Assembly: GCF_949292005.1 (NCBI RefSeq)
Contig: NZ_CASEXV010000036.1
Location: forward strand, 1-22,245
Source: an uncultured Bifidobacterium sp.
GTDB taxonomy: Bacteria > Actinomycetota > Actinomycetes > Actinomycetales > Bifidobacteriaceae
Length of the DNA stretch: 22,245 bases
Reading direction: 5' to 3'
Part shown: positions 1 to 7,148 of the stretch, piece after piece
Layout: the number at the start of each line of letters is the position of its first letter
Position numbering within the stretch: the first letter of the stretch is position 1
Program-made: the position numbers and the translations under genes
Notes under the pieces: model-generated
Told to the model about the DNA's origin: nothing
Database searches by the model: none
Seen by the model: the letters and a program-made list of their open reading frames with translations, nothing else

Positions 1-229
1 GTTCGGCCCGCATGCCCTGCATGGTCGCACATCCCGTATCGCGGTGGATCGCGTGGATGAGTTCGTGACATAAAGCGCATCTGAGCTGCCATGGTCTGAG
101 GTCATGACCGATGGTAATAGCCCTGCGATCGTCGTCATAGTATCCGAAGTACGGATGCGGCAGGGCGGCCTCGAGCACATCGATCCCCAACCGTTCCGCC
201 TTCCCCAGCAGATCGTCCACAGTCAGCAT
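1..229 (-). CDS. ImmA/IrrE-type zinc metallopeptidase, N-terminal part (cut by window edge)
   Basis: An open frame on the minus strand starts with ATG at 229 and runs off the left end of the window, giving about 76 residues. It begins MLTVDDLLGKAERLGID, then has a tyrosine-rich stretch (PYFGYYDDD) and the motif CHELIHAIH, which contains the HEXXH zinc-binding signature around residues 56-60. This layout fits short ImmA/IrrE-like peptidases found in actinobacterial phages and mobile elements. In characterised members these cleave or inactivate a partner repressor; no such partner is visible here. The start lies 3 nt after the stop of the RhuM-family gene, so the two were probably cotranscribed. 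No strong ribosome binding site is seen. The rest of the gene, including any third zinc ligand, is outside the window. Confidence 0.7.
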   Translation of the reverse strand, partial: MLTVDDLLGKAERLGIDVLEAALPHPYFGYYDDDRRAITIGHDLRPWQLRCALCHELIHAIHRDTGCATMQGMRAE

Positions 230-232
230 GTG

Positions 233-1263
233 CTACTCGTTTTGGTTTCCGCGCTCGATGCGTTTGACCTGCCGTTCGAAATCCGAGAGCTGTCCGGGAT
301 CGATCTCGTTGAATCTTTGCAGTTCTTTCTTTGCCTTCGTATCGGCCTGTTTCCGTGTTCTACTGCCTTTGCCCTGCAGGATGGGGCCGCCGGTGAAGTG
401 GATGTACTGGTTGACCAGTTCGATGCATTCGGCCATCGTGGTGAGCTGTCTGTTCTCGATGCGGCTCTCTATCGCGTCCAGAAAGCCCGAGGAGAGCCGG
501 TTAAGACGGTTCAGCTCGTTCTCGTCGAGGTATAGTTCTTGGCTATGGTCACGTCACTGGAGTGGATGCGTCCCTCGGGTGACCCCTGCCATGTGGTCAG
601 CCCCATGTGTGGCTTGCCGGCATCGGCCCGGTCGTTAATGATCTCGGGTGCGGTGTGTCCGGTGGCGGCGAAGTGGAATCGGTTCTGTACCTCTTGGTAG
701 AACTGGCGAGTGATGGGTGAATCCTTGTCGTAGTCATAGCTGATCTCCTGGAAGATCTCGCAGATCTGCACGTAGAAGCGTTTTTCGCTGGTGCGGATGT
801 CTCTGACTCGTTGCAGGAGTTCCTTGAAGTAGTCCTCGCCGAACGGACGGCCGTTCTTGAGCATGTCGTCATTGAGGACAAATCCCTTGATGACATACTC
901 CTTCAACGTGCCCGTGGCCCACTGACGGAATCGGGTGGCCTGCATGCTGTTGACCCGGTAGCCCACGGCGATGATCGCATCCAGATCGTAGAACGTGATC
1001 TCCCGCCGAACCGTTCTGCCGCCTTCATTCCGAACCATTTCCTTTTTGGAAACAGTTGAATCCTCTTCCAACTCTTTCTCAGCATAGATGTTTGCTAGAT
1101 GTTTCGAAATTGTGGAAACATTTACGCCGAATAGATCTGCGATGCCCTTCTGCGGCATCCAGAACGTCTCATTCCAATACGTGACCTGCACAGGCACATT
1201 ACTGCCCTCATCCTGGTAGAGGACTATCTCGGCTTTTGGTTGTTTCTCAATGTCATCATTCAC
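233..1263 (-). pseudogene. RhuM-family (virulence_RhuM) protein gene, broken by a frameshift
   Basis: The first 250 codons (1263 down to 511) encode an N-terminal helix-turn-helix-like segment (MPQKGIADLFGVNVSTISKH, about residues 37-56) and the typical RhuM core with ITFYDLDAIIAVGYRVNS. The frame then ends in a short nonsense tail. The expected continuation (LDENELNRLNRL, then a tail ending RIERGNQNE) is present in another frame down to 233. The break is at 531-534, where the coding strand reads CTATACC; removing one TA restores AKNY-LDENEL and an uninterrupted protein of about 342 residues, the usual RhuM length. So this is a full-length gene carrying a 2-nt TA duplication. RhuM was named from a Salmonella pathogenicity island; its biochemical role is not established, and relatives are common on mobile elements. 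The gene sits 31 nt after the 1295-2170 gene and 3 nt before the peptidase gene. A sequencing error is an alternative to a real mutation. Confidence 0.85.
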
Positions 1264-1294
1264 TTGCCGTCACCACCCTTGGGGAGCTTTACAG

Positions 1295-2170
1295 TCAATT
1301 CAAGCTTCTTTGGCCCCGTTTAATCCGCGCCAGTGCAATCGCACCCTTGTCGGGGATCTGCGCTAGATGCTTCGCCGCTTGAAGCTCCGTCAACCATCCG
1401 ACACGATTGCCATCGATGGTGATGACAACAGTCTGTTTGCCCGTTGATTTTCCCCTGGGGATCTCGCCAGTTGACATCCTGACCCACACCAAGGCGCCAT
1501 CATCGAACGCGTCAAGAATTTCCTGAGAATCCTCCTCACCCACCACCGACACGTTCGAGTCCGCCTTCATTTCCAATAATCCAGATGGACGACGGTTGGC
1601 TGGCTTGTATCGTTCAGGATCAGTGTTCATGCTCGCGGCAGCAGCCTTGTCAGCTCTGAATACATGCATCTCCGGTATGCCCGGCGCATAAGTACCAGTC
1701 CTGACCATCTCCAGTTCCACAGCGTCTCGGGTTGCATATTCAGAGAACACAACCCCAAAGGGAATCCCGTGGTATGAGAATGCGACACCGTCGCCACCCG
1801 ACTCCCACATACCCATTTTCTTCAATGTACTTTGTAGTTTGATGTGCCTCGTGACTCTTTGGGCGATGATATGTTCCCCAAATTTAATTCCCCTCAACGG
1901 TGACCCGTCGTACACATAGACTTGGGCGCCGATTCCCGTGTTTCGATTGAGATTAGTGTTGAATTGCTTGGCGTTTCTGTACATCTCATCCGCCTGATTT
2001 ACAGAACTGTAAAGTGCCTGATTCAGATCAGGTGGTGACGTCTGAACTGGTTGACCTGTGCGACAAGCATGAGCGACAATTATTTCATCCCTTGTAATAC
2101 ACGCAGACGGCACAGATGGGCATCCCTCTTGTTTAGATTTCCCTCCGAAAATTTTTGAGAACCACCCCAT
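1295..2170 (-). CDS. hypothetical protein, accessory region
   Basis: I do not recognise this 291-residue protein. The ATG at 2170 was chosen because GGGAGG lies 8 nt upstream; an in-frame ATG at 2197 lacks this support. The protein begins MGWFSKIFGGKSK, a short amphipathic, basic start that could touch the membrane, although no signal peptide or transmembrane segment follows. The middle is mixed alpha/beta in character. The last third (VVITIDGNRVGWLTELQAAK) resembles small beta-rich DG-x-RVG-x-LT modules seen in some actinobacterial proteins, but this is only a resemblance. The gene is visibly richer in A and T than the dcw genes, which suggests horizontal acquisition. It precedes the RhuM-family gene by 31 nt on the same strand, so the two are probably cotranscribed. 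Confidence 0.75.
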   Translation of the reverse strand: MGWFSKIFGGKSKQEGCPSVPSACITRDEIIVAHACRTGQPVQTSPPDLNQALYSSVNQADEMYRNAKQFNTNLNRNTGIGAQVYVYDGSPLRGIKFGEHIIAQRVTRHIKLQSTLKKMGMWESGGDGVAFSYHGIPFGVVFSEYATRDAVELEMVRTGTYAPGIPEMHVFRADKAAAASMNTDPERYKPANRRPSGLLEMKADSNVSVVGEEDSQEILDAFDDGALVWVRMSTGEIPRGKSTGKQTVVITIDGNRVGWLTELQAAKHLAQIPDKGAIALARIKRGQRSLN

Positions 2171-2334
2171 TGCTGCGCCTCCCTTTACCTTATTCATGAA
2201 ACCACGGAAAACATCGATTGAATGTCCACAAAACTATCGTCCTCCACCACCCCCACCCATGACTCCAACTTACTGTTAAAACTGCACGAATTCGACTATT
2301 TTTAAAACCACTGAAACGACGCGAAATGAGCATT

Positions 2335-2576
2335 TCACGCCCCGAAATCATCCACGTCGCGCTCGCTGGTCTTGTTCGCGTCCCTGTTCGCGACCAGACC
2401 GTAAGCCTCGGGATGCGCGGGAGCATGGCGGCCTCGCCCTCCGAGTACTCCCCCATCTCCTCGACGAGTCCCTCGTAGGCCGCATTGACGATCTCGCGCA
2501 GGTCCACCCCTTGAAACACCACCTTAATACCACCCAAAAGCACCCGCAAACCCGTGAAAACCTCTTCCATGGCCAT
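2335..2576 (-). pseudogene. possible frameshifted gene remnant next to ssrA
   Basis: The region between the 1295-2170 gene and the tmRNA terminator has no intact convincing gene. One frame from ATG 2576 reads a protein-like stretch (MAMEEVFTGLRVLLGGIK, then LREIVNAAYEGLVEEMGEYS). After about 2415-2440 a different frame looks better and ends at a TGA at 2335 (PEAYGLVANRDANKTSERD, then VDDFGA). One frameshift would join them into a protein of about 80 residues. No family is recognised and no ribosome binding site precedes the ATG. It may be the decayed edge of an integrated element, or chance. The stretch 2198-2334 is AT-rich; the only structure I see there is a short palindrome GAAATGAGCATTTC at 2323-2336. 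Confidence 0.25.
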
Positions 2577-2611
2577 GAGAGAAACTGCACGAGAAGTCAA
2601 CAATACCAACG

Positions 2612-2640
2612 AAAAAGGCCACCCCTCACGGAGTGGCCCC
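2612..2640 (-). terminator. rho-independent terminator of ssrA
   Basis: Read on the minus strand, GGCCACUCC, loop GUGA, GGGGUGGCC forms a 9-bp stem (one U-G pair) followed directly by UUUUUC. It starts about 10 nt after the tmRNA 3' end. Confidence 0.88.
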
Positions 2641-2650
2641 AATCTGCCTG

Positions 2651-3041
2651 TGGAGCTGCCGGGAATCGAACCCGGGTCCGGCGACCGTACCCTCAGTCTT
2701 CTACGTGCGTAGTCCGCTGGCCGTATGGCAGTTTTTCTGCCCCCATCTGTGTCGCGGACGATCGATGGCGAGCATACCTGCGGTTAAAGTCCCTCAGTCG
2801 CCCCGAAGGTCAACGACTGAAGCAAGTCTTCAAATGACGCTCAGCATCCCCCCGAAGACGGGAGAGAGTGAACGGAGCCGCTGCTCACTGGTTAATCCTG
2901 ATGGAAATCAGGCAGCGAGAGCGAACTCAGTGCGGTTAGATTTAGCACTTGTTGTTTTGCGGAGGACATCCACGAGTGGACTCCGCGTTCTCGGCACGCT
3001 TCCCTGCGACGAACAGGTCACCGTCGAAACCGATCAGCCCC
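2651..3041 (-). ncRNA. ssrA: transfer-messenger RNA (tmRNA)
   Basis: tmRNA rescues ribosomes stalled on broken mRNAs: it is charged with alanine, enters the stalled A site with SmpB, and templates a degradation tag. The minus strand starts GGGGCUGAUCGGUUUCGACGG at 3041, the typical tmRNA 5' end, and finishes with a T-arm (GGGTTCGATTCCC) and CAGCTCCA at 2651. The 5' GGGGCUG pairs with the 3' CAGCUCC to close the tRNA-like domain. The length is about 391 nt. The genome reads CAG after the discriminator A, so the CCA end is probably added afterwards. The internal tag frame gives AKSNRTEFALAA. A terminator follows and a -10-like box precedes it. The 3' end is a classic integration target, and accessory DNA lies immediately beyond it. 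Confidence 0.97.
2908..2946 (-). other. tmRNA tag-peptide reading frame
   Basis: Starting at the GCT resume codon at 2946, the tmRNA reads AKSNRTEFALAA followed by TGA at 2908-2910. The ALAA end is the usual recognition signal for ClpXP-type proteases. The stop is followed by a short stem (TGATTTCCATCA), as is common after tmRNA tag frames. Confidence 0.93.
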
Positions 3042-3262
3042 TTTGAAATTATCAAACCGTCCGAATCGTCACACCACCGAATCACTCGGACACTTCATTC
3101 TATCCCTCTTCCGACGATGCCATGGAGGGAACACTCCCACGGCGAACACTCATCCGGCGGACAGCGCCGTCAAGCACCGCCGAGTATGACGTATACCGAC
3201 TGCGCCGACGAGACACTAAGACCCGTATCTCTCCGATCCGCGTACCCCACACCCGCTTCGCC
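3042..3262. other. intergenic region between ftsQ and ssrA
   Basis: About 220 nt without a supported gene. It holds the ssrA promoter and, at 3210-3231, a 7-bp hairpin (minus strand GAGATAC, loop GGGTCTTA, GTGTCTC) without a U-run. That hairpin is only a weak candidate for a terminator of the dcw operon. Confidence 0.5.
3048..3053 (-). promoter_or_regulatory. likely -10 box of the ssrA promoter
   Basis: On the minus strand GATAAT ends 7 nt before the first tmRNA base at 3041, the right distance for a -10 hexamer. No good -35 match is seen at 16-18 nt upstream; GTGTGAC lies nearby at a shorter spacing. Confidence 0.55.
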
Positions 3263-4291
3263 CTACTTGACGATGGGGCGCTCAGGCGCGGAGACATTAA
3301 TCGTGCTGTACCCCGACATAGCGCTCTTGTCCTCGAGCAGCTTCGTCACAACCGCGATCTTCAACGTCATATCCGACGAGTCGCCCCACACCACCGTGTA
3401 GGTTCCGGAGTCCAACACCGTGGTGACCGAATCCTGGGTCTTCGCCGTCACCGAACTCACCCGCGTCCTCATGGATTCGGGAAGGGCTGAGAGGATCGAC
3501 AGCGCCTGTTTGACCGCGTCGCGTTTCAGAGCGGTCGTCACGTTGTCCACACCAATCACGGGGATGCCTTTGACCGACGCCCCTTTTACGGAGTTGAGGA
3601 CGCGGCCTTTGGAGTCGACGGCGGTCAGCGTGCCGTGCGAATCCTTAAGCATGGCGGCGGGACGCCGTGCCTTGACCTGGACGACGAGACGGTTGGGAAG
3701 CTTCTTTGTGACCGTCGCGTTGACCACTCCGGGGATGTCCTCCAACGCGCCGACGACGTCCCCTGATGACACCAGGAACAGCGACTTCCCCGACTGCGTC
3801 GTGGCGATGCTCAATATCCGCGCTTTCGACACCCAGTCGTTCCCTCCGACGACGGTGATCCCCGATTCCTCAAGCCGAAACGCCGGCGAGAAGAAGGCGA
3901 CCCACGCCAGAAGCCCTATCACGGCGACGCAGGACACGGCCGCGGCAATCCGCCCCGCGATGGCACGAATCCGCGCGCGTTTGCGCTCGTGGAGACGGGA
4001 GGAGATGTCAATCACCTTGGGTCTGGCGATGACTCCCAACGGGCTGCTTGTCTCCTTGAGGGTTTTGTCTATCAGATCCTCGCTGGCGAGCCCCCGCGCG
4101 TCGACGAACTCACCTGGAACGGAGGACGTGCCCTGGGTGCGTCGACTACCCTTGTGTCCTCTGCCATGCGAGCGCGTCTGACGAGCGGACCCCGACCTCG
4201 CCTCTCTTGCAGGAGGTTCGCCATTGCGCGCATCGGGTTCAACGGACTTGTCTGGCTTCGACGACGCCTTCCCGGTAACTCGTCTGACCAT
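3263..4291 (-). CDS. ftsQ: cell division protein FtsQ
   Basis: FtsQ is a bitopic membrane protein that joins early and late divisome proteins and binds FtsL and FtsB partners. This 342-residue version has a long basic, low-complexity cytoplasmic N-terminus of about 110 residues, one transmembrane segment (about 113-134, IAAAVSCVAVIGLLAWVAFF), then an extracytoplasmic POTRA-type domain beginning FRLEESGITVVGGNDW and the FtsQ beta domain. The ATG at 4291 is preferred: it lies 2 nt after the murC stop. An in-frame TTG at 4306 would overlap murC by 13 nt. It is the last gene of the dcw operon here. No ftsZ follows; the next gene is ssrA on the same strand, about 220 nt away. Confidence 0.9.
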   Translation of the reverse strand: MVRRVTGKASSKPDKSVEPDARNGEPPAREARSGSARQTRSHGRGHKGSRRTQGTSSVPGEFVDARGLASEDLIDKTLKETSSPLGVIARPKVIDISSRLHERKRARIRAIAGRIAAAVSCVAVIGLLAWVAFFSPAFRLEESGITVVGGNDWVSKARILSIATTQSGKSLFLVSSGDVVGALEDIPGVVNATVTKKLPNRLVVQVKARRPAAMLKDSHGTLTAVDSKGRVLNSVKGASVKGIPVIGVDNVTTALKRDAVKQALSILSALPESMRTRVSSVTAKTQDSVTTVLDSGTYTVVWGDSSDMTLKIAVVTKLLEDKSAMSGYSTINVSAPERPIVK

Positions 4292-4293
4292 GC

Positions 4294-5871
4294 TCAGGAC
4301 CCACAAGTCTCACGATGCGCCTCAAGGGCATGAAGTATCACGGGCGCCATATCGGTGATGTCGCCTGCTCCCACGGTAAACACCACATCACCGTGATGCG
4401 AACGCATAGCCATCATCTGTGCGGCGAGATGCATATCGTCCACAGCATGGATCCAGTCATGCGCCGGCGCATCGACGCGCCGCGCGGCATCGACTATCGT
4501 CCGCGGCGACACATCCGGGTAATCCTCCTGGCGTTCCCGGGCGGGAAACACACCTGTGACGATGACATCGTCCGCCAGTGAGAGCGCCTGCGCGAACTCC
4601 TTCGCGAAGAATCGCGTTCTGGAGAAAAGATGCGGCTGGAAAAGCACTCTGATTCGACTGTCAGGGAACCGACGACGGGCCGCATGCAGAAGCGCGGCGA
4701 CCTCCGTGGGATGGTGGGCGTAATCGTCGAACACCCTCACGTCCTTCTCCTCACCGCGGAGCTGGAAGCGTCTCGTTGCGCCCAGGAAGGATCCTGCCCC
4801 ACGCGCGGCGGCACGGGGATCCATTCCCAGAAGCGTCGCGGCCACTATGGCCGCCGTCGCGTTGCGGGCATTATGTGTCCCCGGAATCCGCAACGACACG
4901 GGAATCTTGATCCCCGCATCGTCCGATCGCCTCAGATCCTGAAGAAGACCTTGGGGAAGCACAACCGCGAAACGCTCCTCGCCGCTGCCGGATGCCTCGG
5001 ACTCGGACTCGATCGCCACGACCGCGGCACCTCGAAGATCACCCAGTTCCCGGGGGTCGCGCGTTGTGTAGGCGACCACACGGCCTGCCGTATCCGCATC
5101 CAACGCGGAAAGCACATCCAGAGCCCCGTCGTCGTCGACGCATATGATGATGCGGTCCACAGCGTGTCCGGCGTAGTCGACGAAGGCCTGATGGTACGCG
5201 CCCGCCGTTCCATAATGATCGAGATGATCCGGTTCCGCATTGGTGATCACCGCGATGGACGGCCGATATTTCAGGAAGCTTCCGTCGGATTCATCCGCCT
5301 CGGCCACCAGCACGTCCCCACGGCCAGCATGTCCCCCATCCAATGTGGAACCATCAGGACCCTGGATCGTCCCGCCAATCGCATAGCTCGGATCGGCCAG
5401 TGTGCCGGCGCCCTCCGTACGAAGGATGTGCGCGAGAAGCGAGCTTGTCGTGGTTTTCCCATGGGCTCCGGCCACGGTGACGGCGCGCTTGTCACGCATG
5501 AGCAGGGCAAGGATGTCGCTTCGATGGACGATGGGAATGGACCGTGCCTCTGCAGCCCGGATCTCAGGATTGTCGGGCTTGATCGCCGACGAGTACACCA
5601 CGAGGGCTGCGCCATCGACGTTTTCCGCCTTCTGCCCGATATGGACGACGATTCCCAGATCCTCCAGCCTTGATGTCTTCGCGCTTGCCTCACGATCCGA
5701 TCCAGTGACCCTGATTCCCCGCTGGTTGAGCATCTCCGCGAGAACGCTCATGCCGGCGCCCCCGATTCCAATGAAATGCGTGGGTCCCAGATCCGACGCC
5801 ACCGTCGCCTCCGAAAAGGCGTCCACGGTGGGGTCCAGCATGATTCCCTTGGTTCCTGTGATCTCTGACAA
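4294..5871 (-). CDS. murC: UDP-N-acetylmuramate--L-alanine ligase
   Basis: MurC is a cytoplasmic Mur ligase that uses ATP to add L-alanine, the first stem-peptide residue, to UDP-MurNAc. The sequence shows the N-terminal nucleotide-binding motif IGIGGAGMS (about residues 34-42), the ATP P-loop AGAHGKTTT (about 134-142), a central ENA-type segment ITNAEPDHLDHYG, and the C-terminal DDYAHHPTEV motif of MurC. I chose the TTG at 5871 (525 residues) because AAAGGAG stands exactly 7 nt upstream at 5879-5885. An ATG at 5841 (MLDPTVDAF) is the alternative. The gap after murG is 77 nt, the largest between murG and ftsQ, and the gene ends 2 nt before the ftsQ ATG. Confidence 0.95.
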   Translation of the reverse strand: MSEITGTKGIMLDPTVDAFSEATVASDLGPTHFIGIGGAGMSVLAEMLNQRGIRVTGSDREASAKTSRLEDLGIVVHIGQKAENVDGAALVVYSSAIKPDNPEIRAAEARSIPIVHRSDILALLMRDKRAVTVAGAHGKTTTSSLLAHILRTEGAGTLADPSYAIGGTIQGPDGSTLDGGHAGRGDVLVAEADESDGSFLKYRPSIAVITNAEPDHLDHYGTAGAYHQAFVDYAGHAVDRIIICVDDDGALDVLSALDADTAGRVVAYTTRDPRELGDLRGAAVVAIESESEASGSGEERFAVVLPQGLLQDLRRSDDAGIKIPVSLRIPGTHNARNATAAIVAATLLGMDPRAAARGAGSFLGATRRFQLRGEEKDVRVFDDYAHHPTEVAALLHAARRRFPDSRIRVLFQPHLFSRTRFFAKEFAQALSLADDVIVTGVFPARERQEDYPDVSPRTIVDAARRVDAPAHDWIHAVDDMHLAAQMMAMRSHHGDVVFTVGAGDITDMAPVILHALEAHRETCGS

Positions 5872-5878
5872 TCCACGT

Positions 5879-5885
5879 CTCCTTT
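5879..5885 (-). promoter_or_regulatory. ribosome binding site that decides the murC start
   Basis: AAAGGAG on the minus strand, 7 nt before the in-frame TTG at 5871. It is a much better match than anything in front of the ATG at 5841 and argues for initiation at TTG. Confidence 0.65.
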
Positions 5886-5948
5886 GCGGGTTAATCGCCC
5901 CTCCAGTATGGCCGCACCCTGGGTCAACTCCCTGGATGCCGTGCGCGC

Positions 5949-7148
5949 TCATCGAACCAACGACAAAACCTTGGACGCCATTGTGCCCGCGGCGTCACGG
6001 ATACCATACGACCACGCATGGCGACCGGCCTCGACGAGCCTCTCCGGATCCGACAGAAGACCCGGAATGTCGTCCGCCACCCACGACGGCGTGAACTCCT
6101 CATCGGACACCAGCAGCCCGCCACCGGCCTCAACGACTGGAGCCGCGTTGAACCTCTGCTCGCCGTTGCCGATCGGCAGTGGCACATACACGGCGGGGAC
6201 GCCCAACGCGGACAGCTCGCACACGGTTCCCGCACCAGACCGGCAGATCACCAGATCCGCGCAGCCGAAAGCGAGGTCGATCCTTTCCAAATAGGGCGCC
6301 ACATGGTAGTCCCCTTGGCCCGCGCTGGTGGGCCCGACATCGTTGACGACATCGGCGCCGGCCTGACGCGCGACCATGGCACGCACGTCGACGTCCTTGC
6401 CCCGTCCCGTCAGATGCACGACCTGCGCGTGACGCAGAAGCTCACGCGCGGCGCAGGACACCGCGACGTTCACGCTCACAGCTCCCAGCGATCCGCCCGT
6501 CACCACGACTATCTCACGATCGGGGTCGAGCCCCAGCGCCTGTGCGCAGTCACGCCTCGACACACGGGGATCCTTTTCACGCGCCTCGATAAGACGCGAT
6601 ATCGCAGGTCGTAACGGCAACCCGACACGAACCAGCTCCGCTTCGGATCCGACCGTCAACCCGGTGTCGTCATAGGCCGTCGCCACAACCGTCGCCCATC
6701 GCGCCCCCAAGCGATTCGCCATGCCGGCGCGCGCGTTCTGCTCATGCACGACGATGGGGATCCCCATCCGATGCGCGGCCCAATACACGGGTGCCGAGGC
6801 GTATCCTCCGAACCCCACCACCACATCGGCCTGGCGGTTCGTGAGAATCATGCGCACACGGGCCAACTCCCGGTGCCACCGCGAGGGGAACATGACCATC
6901 GACGCGTCGGGACGTCTGGGAAACGGCACTTTGTCGATGGTGTCAAGCTCATACCCCGCCTTGGGCACCAGATCCCTCTCCAGACCCTGATTCGTGCCGA
7001 TGACGGTGACCACGGCTCGCGGATCCCTCTGCCTGATCGCGTCCCCCACCGACAACAGCGGGTTGACATGGCCGGCCGTCCCGCCTCCCGCGAGGACGAC
7101 ACGGGCGGATGGGATGATCTCTTCCTGCTCTTTCTCAGTCACGCTCAT
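5949..7148 (-). CDS. murG: UDP-GlcNAc:lipid I N-acetylglucosaminyltransferase
   Basis: MurG works on the inner face of the membrane, adding GlcNAc to lipid I to make lipid II. The 399-residue GT-B fold protein carries the N-terminal glycine-rich loop GGGTAGHVNP (about residues 21-30), the acceptor-side motif HEQNARAGMANR, a second glycine-rich loop VTGGSLGAVS, and the donor-binding segment RSGAGTVCELSALGVPAVYV. The ATG at 7148 forms an ATGA overlap with the ftsW stop (7147-7145), a sign of translational coupling. The open frame continues upstream through ftsW, but that extra part has no MurG features and is the antiphase shadow of ftsW. Confidence 0.96.
   Translation of the reverse strand: MSVTEKEQEEIIPSARVVLAGGGTAGHVNPLLSVGDAIRQRDPRAVVTVIGTNQGLERDLVPKAGYELDTIDKVPFPRRPDASMVMFPSRWHRELARVRMILTNRQADVVVGFGGYASAPVYWAAHRMGIPIVVHEQNARAGMANRLGARWATVVATAYDDTGLTVGSEAELVRVGLPLRPAISRLIEAREKDPRVSRRDCAQALGLDPDREIVVVTGGSLGAVSVNVAVSCAARELLRHAQVVHLTGRGKDVDVRAMVARQAGADVVNDVGPTSAGQGDYHVAPYLERIDLAFGCADLVICRSGAGTVCELSALGVPAVYVPLPIGNGEQRFNAAPVVEAGGGLLVSDEEFTPSWVADDIPGLLSDPERLVEAGRHAWSYGIRDAAGTMASKVLSLVR

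Noticed and set aside
2190..2642. A 150-codon minus-strand open frame beginning in the ssrA terminator
   Set aside because: Its first codons lie in the terminator hairpin and its end drifts into low-quality sequence; only the middle part is considered, as a possible remnant.
2651..2680. A tRNA-like T-arm and acceptor end (GGGTTCGATTCCC on the minus strand)
   Set aside because: It is not a separate tRNA: the 5' partner lies 390 nt away at 3035-3041 and a tag frame lies between, so it is the tmRNA.
3210..3231. Hairpin after ftsQ as an operon terminator
   Set aside because: A 7-bp stem with one wobble pair and no U-run is too weak to call a terminator.
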